Of a stretch of 64,000 nt of DNA, positions 1 through 11,227 are shown one piece after another. Position 1 is the stretch's first letter. Each line of letters opens with the position of its first letter. The notes below the pieces were generated by a model that worked only from the letters and a program-made list of their open reading frames with translations, ran no database searches and was not told where the DNA came from. The stretch spans positions 1-64,000 of the forward strand of contig CAIVGL010000078.1 in assembly GCA_903905505.1 (NCBI GenBank), written 5' to 3'. The DNA comes from an uncultured Bacteroidia bacterium (lineage in GTDB: Bacteria > Bacteroidota > Bacteroidia > Bacteroidales > Prolixibacteraceae). The position numbers were made by a program, and so were the translations under genes.

Positions 1-399
1 TGCCTTCTTGTCCTCATGGTCCCCAATCTCCAGACTGGTACAATCAGCCGTTAGTCCACTATGCAAGGCTGAGGATACCCTCGGACCTAAGTCTCTACCT
101 ATGGGGGTTGCCCCAAGCAAAACGATCTGAGGCTTTTCTTGCTGAAAGAGCTTTATGAGTATGGAGGCATGAGGAGCAGTGGTATACGGAGCCAATCGGG
201 GATCATCAAAGACATAAATAACATCGGCACCAAAAGGGGAGATTTGATCTTCAATCTGATCCAATGAAGAACCAATGACCACCGCTTCGAGCTGGCATTT
301 TAATTCATTCGCCAGATTACGACCTTTCGTTAGCAGCTCGAGGCTAACATCAGCCACAACACCATCTTCAACTTCACAATAAACAAACAGATTATTCAT
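1..399 (-). CDS. etfA: Electron transfer flavoprotein alpha subunit, N-terminal part (cut by window edge)
   Basis: The frame runs open from an ATG at 399 to the window edge, giving about 133 residues that begin MNNLFVYCEVEDGVVADVSL. Motifs such as VLLGATPIGRDLGPRVS match the N-terminal domain of EtfA. The C-terminal FAD-binding domain lies outside the window. EtfA pairs with EtfB to carry electrons from acyl-CoA dehydrogenases, or to bifurcate electrons, toward the quinone pool. It follows etfB after 32 bases on the same strand, so the two are probably co-transcribed. It is absent from the ORF track because it is incomplete. Confidence 0.9.
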   Translation of the reverse strand, partial: MNNLFVYCEVEDGVVADVSLELLTKGRNLANELKCQLEAVVIGSSLDQIEDQISPFGADVIYVFDDPRLAPYTTAPHASILIKLFQQEKPQIVLLGATPIGRDLGPRVSSALHSGLTADCTSLEIGDHEDKKA

Positions 400-431
400 T
401 TCCTGAGTATTTGAGGTCTAATTAAATGCTT

Positions 432-1310
432 TTATCCAATCACATGGCTCTCGATCAACTCTTTCATTAAATTATGAATCCCTTCATCGTTGGTATTCAA
501 TCGCACGGCATCTTTAGCTTGAAGGACTACATTTTCTATCCGCTTAACTTTGGTAGGTGATCCCGATAAACCAAGCAGATCAGGAGTTGCAAAAATCTCA
601 CTAGCTGTTATCTCCAAGATGTTTAGAAACGGCCGTGAGTCGTAGAGGTAGAGATAATCCTCGGCAGCTTCTTGACGTTCGGTAACCGTTCGCGCATGTT
701 TGTAACGCATTAGTAGCTTAGCGTTGCGCGACCGACAATTAGGAGCCGAACTATTTACGGTCAATACCAAGGGCAGAGGCGCCTTTACCGTCTCTACACC
801 ATTGTCAAGACGACGTCTGACAACCAGAAACGCTGGATCGATTTGCAACACCTCTTCCACGTATGTGATTTGATTTATGTTTAATTTCTCCGCAACTTGA
901 GGCCCTACTTGAGCTGTATCTCCATCGATTGCCTGACGACCGGAGACAATCAGATCAAACTCCCCCATCACTTTAATAGTCTGAGATAATGCATAGGAAG
1001 TGGCTAAAGTGTCGGAGCCAGCGAAAGCCCTATCGGTCAATAGAACGCCGTCATCGGCACCTCTATAAAGCCCTTCACGAACAATCTCGGCTGCGCGACC
1101 AGGCCCCATCGTCAAAAGGGTAACAGTCGTGCCTGGGTAGTTATCCTTGATGCGCAAGGCCAACTCAAGGGCATTGAGATCTTCAGGATTAAATATCGCA
1201 GGAAGCGCAGCACGGTTAACTGTCCCATCGGCTTTCATGGCATCCTTACCCACATTTCGGGTATCTGGAACTTGCTTAGCAAGAACAATAATTCTAAAAC
1301 CCTTTTTCAT
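432..1310 (-). CDS. etfB: Electron transfer flavoprotein beta subunit
   Basis: The product has 292 residues from the internal ATG (MKKGFRIIVLAKQVPDTRNV), the usual EtfB length. The motif APLPLVLTVNSSAPNCRSR fits the EtfB signature region, and EtfB normally binds AMP. The ORF track starts 16 codons earlier at 1358, but a promoter-like TATATTTG at 1342-1349 lies inside that extension, so the later start is preferred. It forms an operon with etfA downstream and works with it as the soluble electron-transfer heterodimer in the cytoplasm. The identification is secure. Whether the pair serves fatty-acid oxidation or bifurcation cannot be told from this window. Confidence 0.93.
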   Translation of the reverse strand: MKKGFRIIVLAKQVPDTRNVGKDAMKADGTVNRAALPAIFNPEDLNALELALRIKDNYPGTTVTLLTMGPGRAAEIVREGLYRGADDGVLLTDRAFAGSDTLATSYALSQTIKVMGEFDLIVSGRQAIDGDTAQVGPQVAEKLNINQITYVEEVLQIDPAFLVVRRRLDNGVETVKAPLPLVLTVNSSAPNCRSRNAKLLMRYKHARTVTERQEAAEDYLYLYDSRPFLNILEITASEIFATPDLLGLSGSPTKVKRIENVVLQAKDAVRLNTNDEGIHNLMKELIESHVIG

Positions 1311-1341
1311 AGCTTGGTGTAGATTTAGGTGTCTAGGAGAG

Positions 1342-1349
1342 CAAATATA
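1342..1349 (-). promoter_or_regulatory. Bacteroidota -7 box upstream of etfB
   Basis: On the minus strand the site reads TATATTTG, a match to TAnnTTTG, 31 bases before the chosen etfB start. No good TTTG -33 box is visible at the usual distance, only a weak TTGG. Its position argues against the longer ORF-track start at 1358. Confidence 0.5.
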
Positions 1350-1414
1350 AAACATCAAATCGGGCTTACCAAGCCTCTAAAACTACTCAAACAACTAGCT
1401 ATCAATGTATTAAG

Positions 1415-1540
1415 AATGATTCTAAATTATCAATATTCAAATCAAACTGAATAACAAGTCATTAGAGACCAGCCTGGCTATTTAAAGAGGTTAAACATCA
1501 ATTAAGACTCTGATTTATAAGGGTATAATTTAGAATGATT
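1415..1540. repeat. Imperfect 16-bp inverted repeat in the etfB - DUF3467 intergenic region
   Basis: The arm at 1415-1430 (AATGATTCTAAATTAT) matches the reverse complement of 1525-1540 at 15 of 16 positions, with about 94 bases between. The stretch has no ORF or RNA motif that I recognise and is AT-rich. It could be chance in such sequence, a relic of a small mobile element, or operator-like arms. Confidence 0.3.
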
Positions 1541-1572
1541 ATAGAATAAATTGCTGTCGTAGAGTTCCCTAA

Positions 1573-1612
1573 AGGGCAAAAAAAAGCTCTTCCCGTTAGA
1601 GAAGAGCTTTTG
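1573..1612 (-). terminator. Rho-independent terminator of the rpoBC-DUF3467 operon
   Basis: On the minus strand an 11-bp stem AAAAGCTCTTC/GAAGAGCTTTT with an 8-base loop runs straight into a T tract. It sits 20 bases beyond the stop codon of the DUF3467 gene and closes the large ribosomal and RNA polymerase transcription unit. Confidence 0.88.
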
Positions 1613-1632
1613 AATTTGAATCAGCCAATTGT

Positions 1633-1947
1633 TTAAGCTTGTCCGGTAGGACCGCTATAGGTCATTGGTTTAATATTAACTTGTCCTTCATGAATTTGAA
1701 TTGGACCATGAATGGATTCGTATTTCGTAATGTTGTCTTGAATAGCCAACATTAGTCTTTTAGCATGTTCTGGAGTAAGAATAATCCGAGATTTTACATT
1801 AGCTTTAGGAATACCTGGCATTGCGAGCACAAAATCAACAACAAACTCTGAAGGAGAGTGGGTGATTATAGCAAGGTTTGAATAGGTTCCTTGAGCGATC
1901 TCTTCGGTAAGCTCTATATTGAGCTGTTCCTGAAATTCTTCATTCAT
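1633..1947 (-). CDS. DUF3467 family protein
   Basis: This 104-residue protein matches the DUF3467 pattern: an acidic N-terminus, a central segment with VVDFVLAMPG, then SRIILTPEHAKRLMLAIQDNI. No signal peptide or membrane segment is present, so it should be cytoplasmic. It follows rpoC by only 11 bases and precedes the operon terminator, so it is expressed with RNA polymerase. That location hints at a role in transcription or gene expression, but the biochemical function of DUF3467 is not known to me. The gene call is sure and the function open. Confidence 0.88.
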   Translation of the reverse strand: MNEEFQEQLNIELTEEIAQGTYSNLAIITHSPSEFVVDFVLAMPGIPKANVKSRIILTPEHAKRLMLAIQDNITKYESIHGPIQIHEGQVNIKPMTYSGPTGQA

Positions 1948-1958
1948 AGCACAGAGTA

Positions 1959-4900
1959 TTAAAAATCTTCTTCTTCGATTTCTGTTGAATCCGATTTATT
2001 TGAATCGATCAAACGATCGTATTCATCTTTAGAGCCTACAACGATATTTTTAAACATCGGGTTACCAGTACCAGCAGGGATTAAGTGACCGCAAATAACG
2101 TTCTCTTTAAGTCCTTCCAGGTAGTCGATTTTGCCATTGATAGCAGCCTCGTTCAATACCTTAGTGGTTTCCTGGAACGAAGCCGCAGACATCCACGATT
2201 TCGTTTGAAGAGAGGCGCGAGTGATTCCTTGTAGCACTTGGCTAGAAGTTGCAGGGACTGCATCACGAGCGTCAACGGTTTTCTTATCCTTCCGTTTAAG
2301 CAATGAGTTTTCATCTCTTAAGCGACGTGCTGTGATAATCATACCTGGACGTAAAGTTTCAGAGTCACCTCCGTCTAGGACGATTTTCTTAGCAAAAACC
2401 CAATCGTTTTCGGTTGTAAAGTCATTCTTATCAACAATTTGTTTCTCAAGGAATCGAGTATCACCGGCATCTTCAATTTCAACCTTACGCATCATCTGAC
2501 GAACAATTACTTCGAAGTGTTTGTCATTGATTTTCACACCCTGCATACGATAAACGTCCTGTACTTCATTCACGATATACTCCTGAACTTTTGTTGGACC
2601 CTTAATAGCAAGGATATCTGAAGGTGTAATTGCGCCATCAGAGAGGGCAATACCAGCGCGTACATAGTCGCTTTCTTGCACTAGAATCTGGCGAGATAAT
2701 GGAACCAAGTATTTTTTCACTTCACCAGTACGTGATGAAATGACCACTTCGCGGTTACCTCTTTTAATTTTACCAAGGGTTACCTCTCCATCGATCTCAG
2801 ATACAACAGCTGGATTAGAAGGGTTACGAGCCTCGAAAAGCTCAGTAACTCGTGGAAGACCACCCGTGATATCACCAGCTTTACCTGATGCACGTGGAAT
2901 CTTAACCAATACTTCCCCACTTTTAACCACCTGGTTGTTGTCAACACTTAAGTGACCACCAACAGGAAGGTTATATGAGCGAATTTCTACACCATTATCA
3001 TCAACGATCTGAAGGGTTGGATTTTTGGTCTTATCCCTAGTTTCGATGATTACCTTCTCTTTGTATCCGGTTTGCTCATCCGATTCCTCACGACAGGTCA
3101 CACCATCAATTAAGTCGCTATACGAAACACGTCCGTTAAACTCATTGATAATAACCCCATTGTAAGGATCCCACTCGCAAATCACAGTATCTTTCTTAAT
3201 ATCGGCACCATTCTTTACAAATAGTTTAGAACCGTAAGGCATACTATGTGTAGAGAGGGTGATTCCTGTATTTTTATCGATAATTTTTAGTTCAGCAAGA
3301 CGGCTAACTACGATATCGATGATATCTCCCTTTTCGTCGATTGACTCAACGGAACGAAGTTCTTCGATTTCAGCAATACCATCATAACGAGCCACAACCG
3401 TTGATTGAGTAGAAACGTTACCTGCGATACCCCCTACGTGGAAGGTACGAAGTGTAAGCTGTGTTCCTGGCTCTCCGATTGACTGTGCAGATATTACACC
3501 AACAGCCTCTCCAAGTTGAATCATCTTCGCCGTGGCTAGATTTCGGCCATAACATTTGGCACAAACGCCATTATCAGCCTCACAAGTCAACACAGATCTA
3601 ATTTCAACCCGTTCGATTGGTGAGTCTTCAATAATTGCAGCAACTTCTTCGATAATCTCTTCACCAGAACTAACGATTAGCTTGCCAGTAAGTGGATGAT
3701 AGATATCGTGAACGGTCGTACGTCCGAGGATCCGTTCAGAAAGTGATGCGACTACTTCTTCATTGTTTTTTAGAGCCATAGCAATAAGACCACGAAGAGT
3801 ACCACAATCGTCAAGATTAATGATAACATCCTGAGCCACATCCACTAGACGACGAGTAAGATAACCCGCATCAGCCGTTTTTAACGCCGTATCAGCAAGT
3901 CCCTTACGAGCACCGTGAGTAGATATAAAGTACTCAAGTACGGATAGTCCCTCTTTAAAGTTAGCAAGGATTGGGTTTTCAATAATCTGAGAACCTGTAG
4001 AACCTGATTTTTGAGGCTTAGCCATCAATCCACGCATTCCACAAAGCTGACGAATCTGCTCTTTAGAACCACGGGCACCAGAATCCAACATCATGTATAC
4101 CGAGTTAAAACCTTGTTTATCGGTACTAATGGTCTGCATAACACTTTGTGTCAAACGAGCGTTCACATGTGTCCAGATATCGATTACACCATTGTATCGT
4201 TCGTTGTTGGTAATGAATCCCATGTTATAGTTATTCAAGACCTCTTCAACTTCTGCATACCCTTCAGCAACCATCGTAGATTTTACATCTGGAATGATCA
4301 CGTCATCAAGGTTAAACGAAAGACCGCCACGATAAGCCATTTTATAACCCAAATCTTTGATGTCATCCAAGAATTGAGCGGTAATTGAGTTATCTGTTCT
4401 TTTCAGAATATCAGCGATAATATCACGTAATGCTTTCTTTGTTAATATTTTATTGATATATCCAGCCGCTTCTGGAACGTGTTCATTAAATAGAATACGT
4501 CCTAAAGTGGTGTCGATCATCATGGTTTTAAGTTCGCCATTTTCGTCAAAATCTTGAGATCTTACGTTAACAATAGCGTGCATATCGACCTTACCTTCGT
4601 TGTAAGCAATAATTGCCTCTTCCGGAGAGTAGAACGATAAACCTTCACCCTTTGCACCTTTGCGAGCCTTGGTCATGTAATATAGACCAAGAACCATGTC
4701 CTGAGATGGAACGGTGATTGGAGCTCCGTTCGCAGGGTTTAAAAGGTTATGTGATGAAAGCATTAAAACTTGCGCTTCAAGGATTGCAGCATTTCCTAAT
4801 GGAAGATGGACTGCCATCTGGTCACCATCGAAATCGGCGTTGAAACCAGTACAAACTAGTGGGTGAAGACGAATTGCTTTACCTTCTACCAGAACGGGCT

Positions 4901-6248
4901 GGAACGATTGAATCGAAAGTCTATGTAGTGTTGGAGCACGGTTTAGAAGAACTGGATGACCTCTCATCACGTTTTCTAGGATATCCCAAACAACTGGATC
5001 TTTACGATCAACGATTTTCTTCGCAGACTTAACTGTTTTCACAATACCACGCTCAATCAGTTTACGGATTACGAATGGTTTGTAAAGCTCAGCAGCCATA
5101 TCTTTAGGGATCCCACACTCATGAAGTTTAAGGTGTGGTCCAACGACGATTACAGAACGAGCTGAATAATCGACACGTTTTCCCAATAAGTTTTGACGGA
5201 AACGTCCTTGTTTCCCTTTCAAGGAATCAGAAAGTGATTTCAATGGACGGTTGTTATCCGTTTTAACCGCATTTGATTTACGGCTATTATCGAATAATGA
5301 ATCTACAGCTTCTTGAAGCATACGTTTCTCGTTGCGGAGAATAACTTCTGGAGCTTTGATCTCGATTAAACGTTTAAGACGATTATTACGGATGATTACC
5401 CGGCGATAAAGGTCATTTAAATCAGATGTTGCAAAGCGACCTCCATCCAATGGCACCAAAGGACGTAAATCAGGTGGTATAACTGGAACGACCTTAACGA
5501 TCATCCATTCTGGCTGATTTTTTCCTTTAGAAGAACGGAAAGCTTCAACGACGTTAAGACGTTTTAGCGCCTCATTCTTACGTTGTTGAGATGTTTCGTT
5601 TCCAGCTTTGTGACGAAGATCATAAGAAAGCTCATCCAATTCAAGTCTTTCTAATAATTTATGTAATGCGATTGCACCCATGTCAGCAATAAACTTATCT
5701 GGATGGTCGTCATCTAATTGTTGATTCTCTTTTGGTAATGATTCTAGAATATCTATATACTCTTCCTCGGTCAAGAAATCAAGGTATTTAACACCGTCGT
5801 TTTCTTTGATCCCTGGGTTGATTACGACATAACGTTCGTAATAGATAATCATATCAAGTTTCTTGGTAGGAAGACCTAACAAGTAACCCACTTTATTCGG
5901 TAATGATTTGAAGTACCAAATATGCACCACTGGAACTACCAAAGAGATATGTCCCATTCTTTCGCGACGCACTTTCTTCTCTGTAACTTCGACACCACAA
6001 CGATCGCAAACAATACCACGGTAGCGAATACGTTTGTATTTTCCGCAATGACATTCGTAATCCTTTACAGGACCAAAAATTCGTTCGCAAAATAGACCGT
6101 CACGCTCTGGCTTATACGTTCTGTAGTTAATCGTCTCAGGCTTAAGTACTTCTCCGTGCGAACGTTCAAGAATCTCTTCTGGTGAAGCTAAACTGATACT
6201 AATCTTCGTGAAGTTACTTTTAACCTTATTATCTCGTCTGAATGCCAT
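1959..6248 (-). CDS. rpoC: DNA-directed RNA polymerase beta' subunit
   Basis: The protein has 1429 residues, normal for Bacteroidota. The N-terminal zinc site uses cysteines near 66, 68, 81 and 84 ([20 protein letters not shown]). The catalytic [12 protein letters not shown] motif that holds the active-site magnesium lies at about residue 470, and the second zinc site ([13 protein letters not shown]) at about 885. With RpoB, RpoA and omega it forms core RNA polymerase. It lies 98 bases after rpoB in the same direction, with a hairpin between them (6304-6335), and 11 bases before the DUF3467 gene. Nothing in the sequence suggests damage. Confidence 0.99.
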   Translation of the reverse strand: MAFRRDNKVKSNFTKISISLASPEEILERSHGEVLKPETINYRTYKPERDGLFCERIFGPVKDYECHCGKYKRIRYRGIVCDRCGVEVTEKKVRRERMGHISLVVPVVHIWYFKSLPNKVGYLLGLPTKKLDMIIYYERYVVINPGIKENDGVKYLDFLTEEEYIDILESLPKENQQLDDDHPDKFIADMGAIALHKLLERLELDELSYDLRHKAGNETSQQRKNEALKRLNVVEAFRSSKGKNQPEWMIVKVVPVIPPDLRPLVPLDGGRFATSDLNDLYRRVIIRNNRLKRLIEIKAPEVILRNEKRMLQEAVDSLFDNSRKSNAVKTDNNRPLKSLSDSLKGKQGRFRQNLLGKRVDYSARSVIVVGPHLKLHECGIPKDMAAELYKPFVIRKLIERGIVKTVKSAKKIVDRKDPVVWDILENVMRGHPVLLNRAPTLHRLSIQSFQPVLVEGKAIRLHPLVCTGFNADFDGDQMAVHLPLGNAAILEAQVLMLSSHNLLNPANGAPITVPSQDMVLGLYYMTKARKGAKGEGLSFYSPEEAIIAYNEGKVDMHAIVNVRSQDFDENGELKTMMIDTTLGRILFNEHVPEAAGYINKILTKKALRDIIADILKRTDNSITAQFLDDIKDLGYKMAYRGGLSFNLDDVIIPDVKSTMVAEGYAEVEEVLNNYNMGFITNNERYNGVIDIWTHVNARLTQSVMQTISTDKQGFNSVYMMLDSGARGSKEQIRQLCGMRGLMAKPQKSGSTGSQIIENPILANFKEGLSVLEYFISTHGARKGLADTALKTADAGYLTRRLVDVAQDVIINLDDCGTLRGLIAMALKNNEEVVASLSERILGRTTVHDIYHPLTGKLIVSSGEEIIEEVAAIIEDSPIERVEIRSVLTCEADNGVCAKCYGRNLATAKMIQLGEAVGVISAQSIGEPGTQLTLRTFHVGGIAGNVSTQSTVVARYDGIAEIEELRSVESIDEKGDIIDIVVSRLAELKIIDKNTGITLSTHSMPYGSKLFVKNGADIKKDTVICEWDPYNGVIINEFNGRVSYSDLIDGVTCREESDEQTGYKEKVIIETRDKTKNPTLQIVDDNGVEIRSYNLPVGGHLSVDNNQVVKSGEVLVKIPRASGKAGDITGGLPRVTELFEARNPSNPAVVSEIDGEVTLGKIKRGNREVVISSRTGEVKKYLVPLSRQILVQESDYVRAGIALSDGAITPSDILAIKGPTKVQEYIVNEVQDVYRMQGVKINDKHFEVIVRQMMRKVEIEDAGDTRFLEKQIVDKNDFTTENDWVFAKKIVLDGGDSETLRPGMIITARRLRDENSLLKRKDKKTVDARDAVPATSSQVLQGITRASLQTKSWMSAASFQETTKVLNEAAINGKIDYLEGLKENVICGHLIPAGTGNPMFKNIVVGSKDEYDRLIDSNKSDSTEIEEEDF

Positions 6249-6303
6249 AATTGTTTGAAAAAAAAATGTAGAATATAACTGATTTTATTCTCAATGACTG
6301 ATT

Positions 6304-6335
6304 AGAACCGATTACAGCGTGCTATAATCGGTTCT
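6304..6335 (-). other. Hairpin in the rpoB-rpoC intergenic region
   Basis: An 11-bp perfect stem AGAACCGATTA/TAATCGGTTCT with a 10-base loop sits between the rpoB stop and the rpoC start. No T tract follows, so it is unlikely to be a full terminator. An mRNA-processing or stabilising hairpin is more plausible. Confidence 0.6.
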
Positions 6336-6346
6336 ATTCAATCGTA

Positions 6347-9300
6347 CTACTCCAGGTTTACACTTAATCCTAGACCTCTAAGTTCATGCAATAGCACGTT
6401 TAGTGATTCTGGGATTCCAGGTAGTGGAAGCGGATCGCCTTTGACAATTGCTTCATATGCTTTTGCTCTTCCGATTACATCATCCGATTTAACCGTTAGG
6501 ATCTCCTGAAGAATATTAGCTGCACCGAATGCTTCGAGTGCCCAAACCTCCATCTCACCAAAACGCTGGCCTCCAAATTGCGCTTTACCGCCAAGAGGTT
6601 GCTGAGTGATAAGAGAATATGGTCCGATCGAACGTGCGTGCATTTTATCTTCAACCATGTGGCCTAGTTTAAGCATATAGATCACACCAACTGTTGCTGG
6701 TTGATCGAATGGCTCACCAGTCTCACCGTCATAAAGATTGGTTTTTCCAAAACGAGGAATACCAGCTTTATCGGTATATTCAGAGATCTGTGTTAACGTA
6801 GCCCCATCAAAAATAGGAGTCGCAAAAGTAAGACCAAGCTCTTTACCTGCCCAACCTAAAACAGTTTCGTAAATCTGTCCAAGGTTCATACGAGAAGGCA
6901 CCCCAAGTGGGTTAAGAACGATATCGACAGGTGTTCCGTCAGCAAGGAAAGGAAGATCTTCATCACGTACAATACGTGAAACGATCCCTTTATTTCCGTG
7001 ACGACCAGCCATCTTATCACCGATCTGAAGTTTACGTTTTTTAGCAATATAAACCTTAGCCAACTGAAGAATTCCAGCTGGAAGCTCATCACCGATAGTT
7101 ACATTGTAACGTTTACGACGTGCTACCGCTTCAGCTTCTTTGTATTTCATGATGAAATTATTCGCTAAGGCAGCAATCATATCGTTTTTATCTTTGTCTG
7201 TGGTCCATTTATTTGGATTCACATTCAAGAAGTCGATACCTTGTAACTGTTTCAACGTGAATTTATTACCCTTAGTAATTAAATCAGCATTGAAATAATC
7301 TTTAACACCTTGTGATGTTTTACCATTCACAAGATTGAAAAGTTTATCAATAAGTACTTCACGAAGTCTAGCTGTTTCGGTCTCTAGCTCTGCATCAATA
7401 ATTTCCAACAATGGTTTGGTTGCGCTTTTCCCTTTTTTCTCTTTTACAACGCGAGAGAAAAGTTTTTTGTCGATAACCACACCATTTAATGAAGGAGAAG
7501 CTTTCAATGAAGCGTCTTTCACGTCGCCAGCTTTATCACCGAAGATCGCTCTTAAGAGTTTCTCTTCAGGAGATGGATCAGACTCACCCTTAGGGGTAAT
7601 TTTTCCAATTAAAATATCGCCTGGTTTAACGATAGCTCCAACACGAATTAGCCCATTCTCATCGAGGTTACGGGTTGCTTCTTCGCTAACATTAGGAATA
7701 TCAGAAGTAAACTCTTCAGCACCACGTTTTGTATCGCGCACTTCTAGAGAATATTCGTCAATATGAATTGAGGTAAAGATATCATCCCGCACAATACGTT
7801 CGGAGATCACGATAGCATCCTCGTAGTTATAACCTTGCCAAGGCATAAAGGCCACTTTCAAGTTACGTCCAAGAGCTAATTCTCCATTAGCTGTGGCATA
7901 ACCTTCAGTTAGGATATCGCCTGTATTTACGCGTTGTCCTTTACGAACAAGTGGTTTTAAGTCGACACAGGTACCTTGGTTGGTTTTTTTGTATTTTGAT
8001 AAATTGTAGCTTTTGAAATCAGGTTCGAAGCTAACATAACGCTCTTCTTCTGACATATCGTAGCGGATAACAATCTTAGAAGCGTCGACATAGTCAACAA
8101 CTCCAGGACCTTCAGCCGAGATATTAATACGAGCGTCACGAGCAATACTTGCTTCTAATCCAGTACCAACGATTGGTGCTTCAGGACGTAATAATGGAAC
8201 GGCCTGGCGCATCATGTTAGATCCCATCAATGCACGGTTGGCATCATCATGTTCTAAGAACGTGATAAGCGAAGCGGCTATTGAAGCGATTTGGTTAGGA
8301 CCTACATCCATCAGGTTTGCATCTTCTTTATTTGCCAATGGGTAATCGGCATCCAGACGAGCTTTAACTTTTGCATTTAGGAAATTACCATTTTCATCGA
8401 TCACAGCATTAGCCTGAGCGATAATCTTCCCTTCTTCCTCTTCTGCTGTGAAATAAGCGACATCGTCGTTATTCAAGTTTACTTTACCATTGCTAGCACT
8501 ACGATAAGGAGTTGAAATAAATCCTAGGTCGTTGATCTTAGCAAATACGCAAAGTGAAGAGATAAGACCGATATTCGGTCCCTCAGGAGTTTCAATTGGG
8601 CATAGACGGCCGTAGTGAGTATAATGCACATCTCGAACCTCGAAACCTGCACGTTCACGTGAAAGACCACCAGGTCCCAGTGCCGACATACGTCTTTTAT
8701 GTGTCATCTCGGCTAATGGATTTGTTTGATCCATAAACTGAGACAGAGCGTTTGTTCCAAAGAATGAGTTGATTACAGAGACTAATGTTTTCGAGTTAAT
8801 CAAGTCGATTGGTGTAAAGACTTCATTATCTCTCACATTCATCCGTTCGCGGATGGTACGAGCCATACGGGCAAGACCAACGCCAAATTGGGTGAACATT
8901 TGCTCACCTACTGTGCGAACTCTTCTGTTTGAAAGGTGATCAATATCATCAACATCAGTTTTTGAATTAATCAGCTTAATGAGGTACTTAATGATCTCGA
9001 TAATATCGAGTTTAGTAAGTACGCGAGTGGTGTTATCAATATTCAAACCTAATTTCCTATTGATACGGAACCGACCTACTTCGCCTAAGTCATAACGCAC
9101 TTCAGAGAAGAACAGCTTATCGATTACATCGCGAGCGGTTGCTTCATCAGGCGGTTCTGAGTTTCGAAGTTGACGGTAAATATGGAGTACAGCTTCCTTT
9201 TCTGAATTACAAGGATCTTTCTGTAGGGTGTTATAGATAATTGCGAAATCGCCAGAACCGGCCTCTTCTTTATGTAAAAGAATCGTTTTAGTGCCAGAAT

Positions 9301-10159
9301 CAAGGATCTCTTCAACGTGTTCGTTGGTAATAATCACCTCACGGTCGACAATTACTTCGTTACGTTCGATTGAAACCACCTCGCCAGTATCTTCATCCAC
9401 GAAATCTTCTACCCATGTTTTTAACACACGAGCGGCAAGTTTCCGACCGACATATTTTTTCAAGGCTGTTTTCGAAACTTTTATTTCGTCAGCAAGGTCA
9501 AATATTTCGAGGATGTCTTTATCACTTTCGTAGCCAATGGCACGAAGAAGGGTGGTAACCGGTAATTTTTTCTTTCGATCGATATAAGCAAACATCACAT
9601 TATTGATGTCGGTTGCAAATTCGATCCAAGAGCCTTTAAAAGGGATTACTCTTGCTGAATAAAGTTTTGTCCCATTTGCATGAACACTTTGTCCAAAGAA
9701 TACCCCAGGTGAACGGTGCAGCTGTGAAACCACAACTCGTTCTGCTCCATTGATCACGAATGAACCGGTAGAGGTCATATATGGGACGGTTCCCAGATAA
9801 ACATCTTGTACAACGGTGTCAAAATCTTCGTGTTCAGGGTCGGTACAGAAGAGCTTAAGTTTTGCCTTAAGGGGTACGCTATATGTCAAACCACGTTCGA
9901 TACACTCCTCGATACTATAGCGAGGGGGATCAACTTGGTAATCGATAAATTCGAGAACAAAATTATTTCTGGTATCTGAGATAGGGAAATTCTCCTGAAA
10001 AACCTGATAAAGATCTTCATTCTTACGATCTTCCGGAGAGGTTCCCAACTGGAAAAATTCTTTAAAAGATTTAATCTGCACCTCCAGAAAATCGGGGTAC
10101 TCTAGTTTGCTCTTGGTAGACGCAAAGCTAATCCTTTGATTTATGTTATTTGAGGACAT
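6347..10159 (-). CDS. rpoB: DNA-directed RNA polymerase beta subunit
   Basis: The protein has 1270 residues. It begins [20 protein letters not shown] and contains the rifampicin region [20 protein letters not shown] followed by [20 protein letters not shown]. The C-terminal [19 protein letters not shown] motif is also present. It is the catalytic partner of RpoC. In the rifampicin region the usual Gln, Asp, His and Ser positions are all present, with no obvious resistance substitution. It follows rplL after a strong hairpin at 10202-10232 that may set the ratio of ribosomal protein to polymerase transcripts. Confidence 0.99.
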   Translation of the reverse strand: MSSNNINQRISFASTKSKLEYPDFLEVQIKSFKEFFQLGTSPEDRKNEDLYQVFQENFPISDTRNNFVLEFIDYQVDPPRYSIEECIERGLTYSVPLKAKLKLFCTDPEHEDFDTVVQDVYLGTVPYMTSTGSFVINGAERVVVSQLHRSPGVFFGQSVHANGTKLYSARVIPFKGSWIEFATDINNVMFAYIDRKKKLPVTTLLRAIGYESDKDILEIFDLADEIKVSKTALKKYVGRKLAARVLKTWVEDFVDEDTGEVVSIERNEVIVDREVIITNEHVEEILDSGTKTILLHKEEAGSGDFAIIYNTLQKDPCNSEKEAVLHIYRQLRNSEPPDEATARDVIDKLFFSEVRYDLGEVGRFRINRKLGLNIDNTTRVLTKLDIIEIIKYLIKLINSKTDVDDIDHLSNRRVRTVGEQMFTQFGVGLARMARTIRERMNVRDNEVFTPIDLINSKTLVSVINSFFGTNALSQFMDQTNPLAEMTHKRRMSALGPGGLSRERAGFEVRDVHYTHYGRLCPIETPEGPNIGLISSLCVFAKINDLGFISTPYRSASNGKVNLNNDDVAYFTAEEEEGKIIAQANAVIDENGNFLNAKVKARLDADYPLANKEDANLMDVGPNQIASIAASLITFLEHDDANRALMGSNMMRQAVPLLRPEAPIVGTGLEASIARDARINISAEGPGVVDYVDASKIVIRYDMSEEERYVSFEPDFKSYNLSKYKKTNQGTCVDLKPLVRKGQRVNTGDILTEGYATANGELALGRNLKVAFMPWQGYNYEDAIVISERIVRDDIFTSIHIDEYSLEVRDTKRGAEEFTSDIPNVSEEATRNLDENGLIRVGAIVKPGDILIGKITPKGESDPSPEEKLLRAIFGDKAGDVKDASLKASPSLNGVVIDKKLFSRVVKEKKGKSATKPLLEIIDAELETETARLREVLIDKLFNLVNGKTSQGVKDYFNADLITKGNKFTLKQLQGIDFLNVNPNKWTTDKDKNDMIAALANNFIMKYKEAEAVARRKRYNVTIGDELPAGILQLAKVYIAKKRKLQIGDKMAGRHGNKGIVSRIVRDEDLPFLADGTPVDIVLNPLGVPSRMNLGQIYETVLGWAGKELGLTFATPIFDGATLTQISEYTDKAGIPRFGKTNLYDGETGEPFDQPATVGVIYMLKLGHMVEDKMHARSIGPYSLITQQPLGGKAQFGGQRFGEMEVWALEAFGAANILQEILTVKSDDVIGRAKAYEAIVKGDPLPLPGIPESLNVLLHELRGLGLSVNLE

Positions 10160-10201
10160 TATAGGCCAAGATTAAGGAACCAAAATATAAAAACGTGAAA
10201 A

Positions 10202-10232
10202 GGTTTAGAATCCCTTGACGGGATTCTAAACC
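10202..10232 (-). terminator. Attenuator-like hairpin between rplL and rpoB
   Basis: A perfect 13-bp stem GGTTTAGAATCCC/GGGATTCTAAACC with a 5-base loop is followed on the minus strand by TTTTCACGTTTTT, a broken T tract. In many bacteria an attenuator in this gap lets only part of the transcription continue into rpoBC. The same role is inferred here from position and structure. Confidence 0.75.
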
Positions 10233-10260
10233 GTATAACCTTGTAGTACAGGTTGAAATA

Positions 10261-10638
10261 TTATTTAATTTCAACTTCTGCGCCAGCTTCTTCCAATTGA
10301 GCTTTAAGGGATTCTGCTTCTTCTTTTGAAGCTTTTTCTTTGATAGGCTTTGGAGCATTATCAACCAAGTCTTTAGCTTCTTTTAGTCCAAGACCTGTAA
10401 GGTCCTTAACAAGTTTCACAACTGCTAATTTTGATTGGCCACCGAATTTAAGGATAACATCAAATTCAGTTTTTTCAACAGCAACGTCAGCTTCAGCTGA
10501 AGCTGAAGGAGCTGCTACTGCAACTGCTGCTGCAGCTGGCTCAATACCGTACTCTGATTTTAGGATACCTGCAAGCTCGTTAACTTCTTTAACAGTTAGG
10601 TTAACTAGTTCTTCTGCAAGTTTTTTAAGATCTGCCAT
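10261..10638 (-). CDS. rplL: 50S ribosomal protein bL12 (L7/L12)
   Basis: This 125-residue acidic protein has the standard layout. An N-terminal dimerisation helix ([20 protein letters not shown]) is followed by an alanine-rich hinge ([16 protein letters not shown], about 35-50) and a C-terminal factor-binding domain with [20 protein letters not shown]. It forms the ribosomal stalk that recruits EF-Tu and EF-G. It follows rplJ, its binding partner, by 52 bases in the usual order. The identification is certain. Confidence 0.98.
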   Translation of the reverse strand: MADLKKLAEELVNLTVKEVNELAGILKSEYGIEPAAAAVAVAAPSASAEADVAVEKTEFDVILKFGGQSKLAVVKLVKDLTGLGLKEAKDLVDNAPKPIKEKASKEEAESLKAQLEEAGAEVEIK

Positions 10639-10690
10639 TTTACTTGAGATTTAAATATTTAATTGATTCTTTAATTACACTATTAATTAA

Positions 10691-11212
10691 CTAAGCTTTG
10701 CGAGCTTCCAACGTTTTAAGCACACCTGAGATCGTTTGTCCGCCAGATTGGAGGGCAGAGACCACATTTTTCATTGGTGACTGTAGCGTTGCAATGATAC
10801 CGCCAAGTAGTTCTTCTTTTGATTTAACATTGATCAATGCTTCTAATTGATTTGCACCTATATAGATACATTGTTCAACATAAGCCGCTTTCAAGACCGG
10901 TTTTTTATTGATCTTGCTAAACTCTTTAATAAGTTTGGCAGGAACATTACCGCTATTTGAGAACAGGATTGATGTGTTATTTACAAGTACATCATAAAGT
11001 TCTTCTGAATTCTTTTCAGAATTTTCAAGAGCTTTACGGAGGATGGTGTTCTTAACTACAACCAGTTTAACTTCCCTTTTGTGACATAACCTTCTGAGTT
11101 CAGTAGTGAGCTCAGCATTTAGGTTAGAGATATCGGCAAGGTAATAATGGTTGTATGAGTTGATCTCTTTGGTCAATTGTTCAATAACCTCTATTTTATC
11201 TGATCTTTTCAT
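10691..11212 (-). CDS. rplJ: 50S ribosomal protein uL10
   Basis: The protein has 173 residues with the L10 pattern: an N-terminal rRNA-binding domain (LRRLCHKREVKLVVVKNTIL) and a C-terminal helix region that binds bL12 dimers. It anchors the ribosomal stalk to 23S rRNA. It starts 15 bases after rplA. There is no space for a long untranslated leader, so any L10 autoregulation would have to act on sequence inside or upstream of rplA. Confidence 0.97.
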   Translation of the reverse strand: MKRSDKIEVIEQLTKEINSYNHYYLADISNLNAELTTELRRLCHKREVKLVVVKNTILRKALENSEKNSEELYDVLVNNTSILFSNSGNVPAKLIKEFSKINKKPVLKAAYVEQCIYIGANQLEALINVKSKEELLGGIIATLQSPMKNVVSALQSGGQTISGVLKTLEARKA

Positions 11213-11227
11213 CTCAACATTAGTTAC

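Noticed and set aside
432-1358. Longer start of etfB given by the ORF track
   Set aside because: The extra 16 codons include a TATATTTG promoter box, and the family starts at the KKGFRIIVLAKQVPD segment.
4011-7766. Plus-strand ORFs of 125 and 143 residues (4011-4388 and 7335-7766) inside rpoC and rpoB
   Set aside because: They lie fully opposite highly conserved genes, have Ser-rich shadow-type composition and no initiation context.
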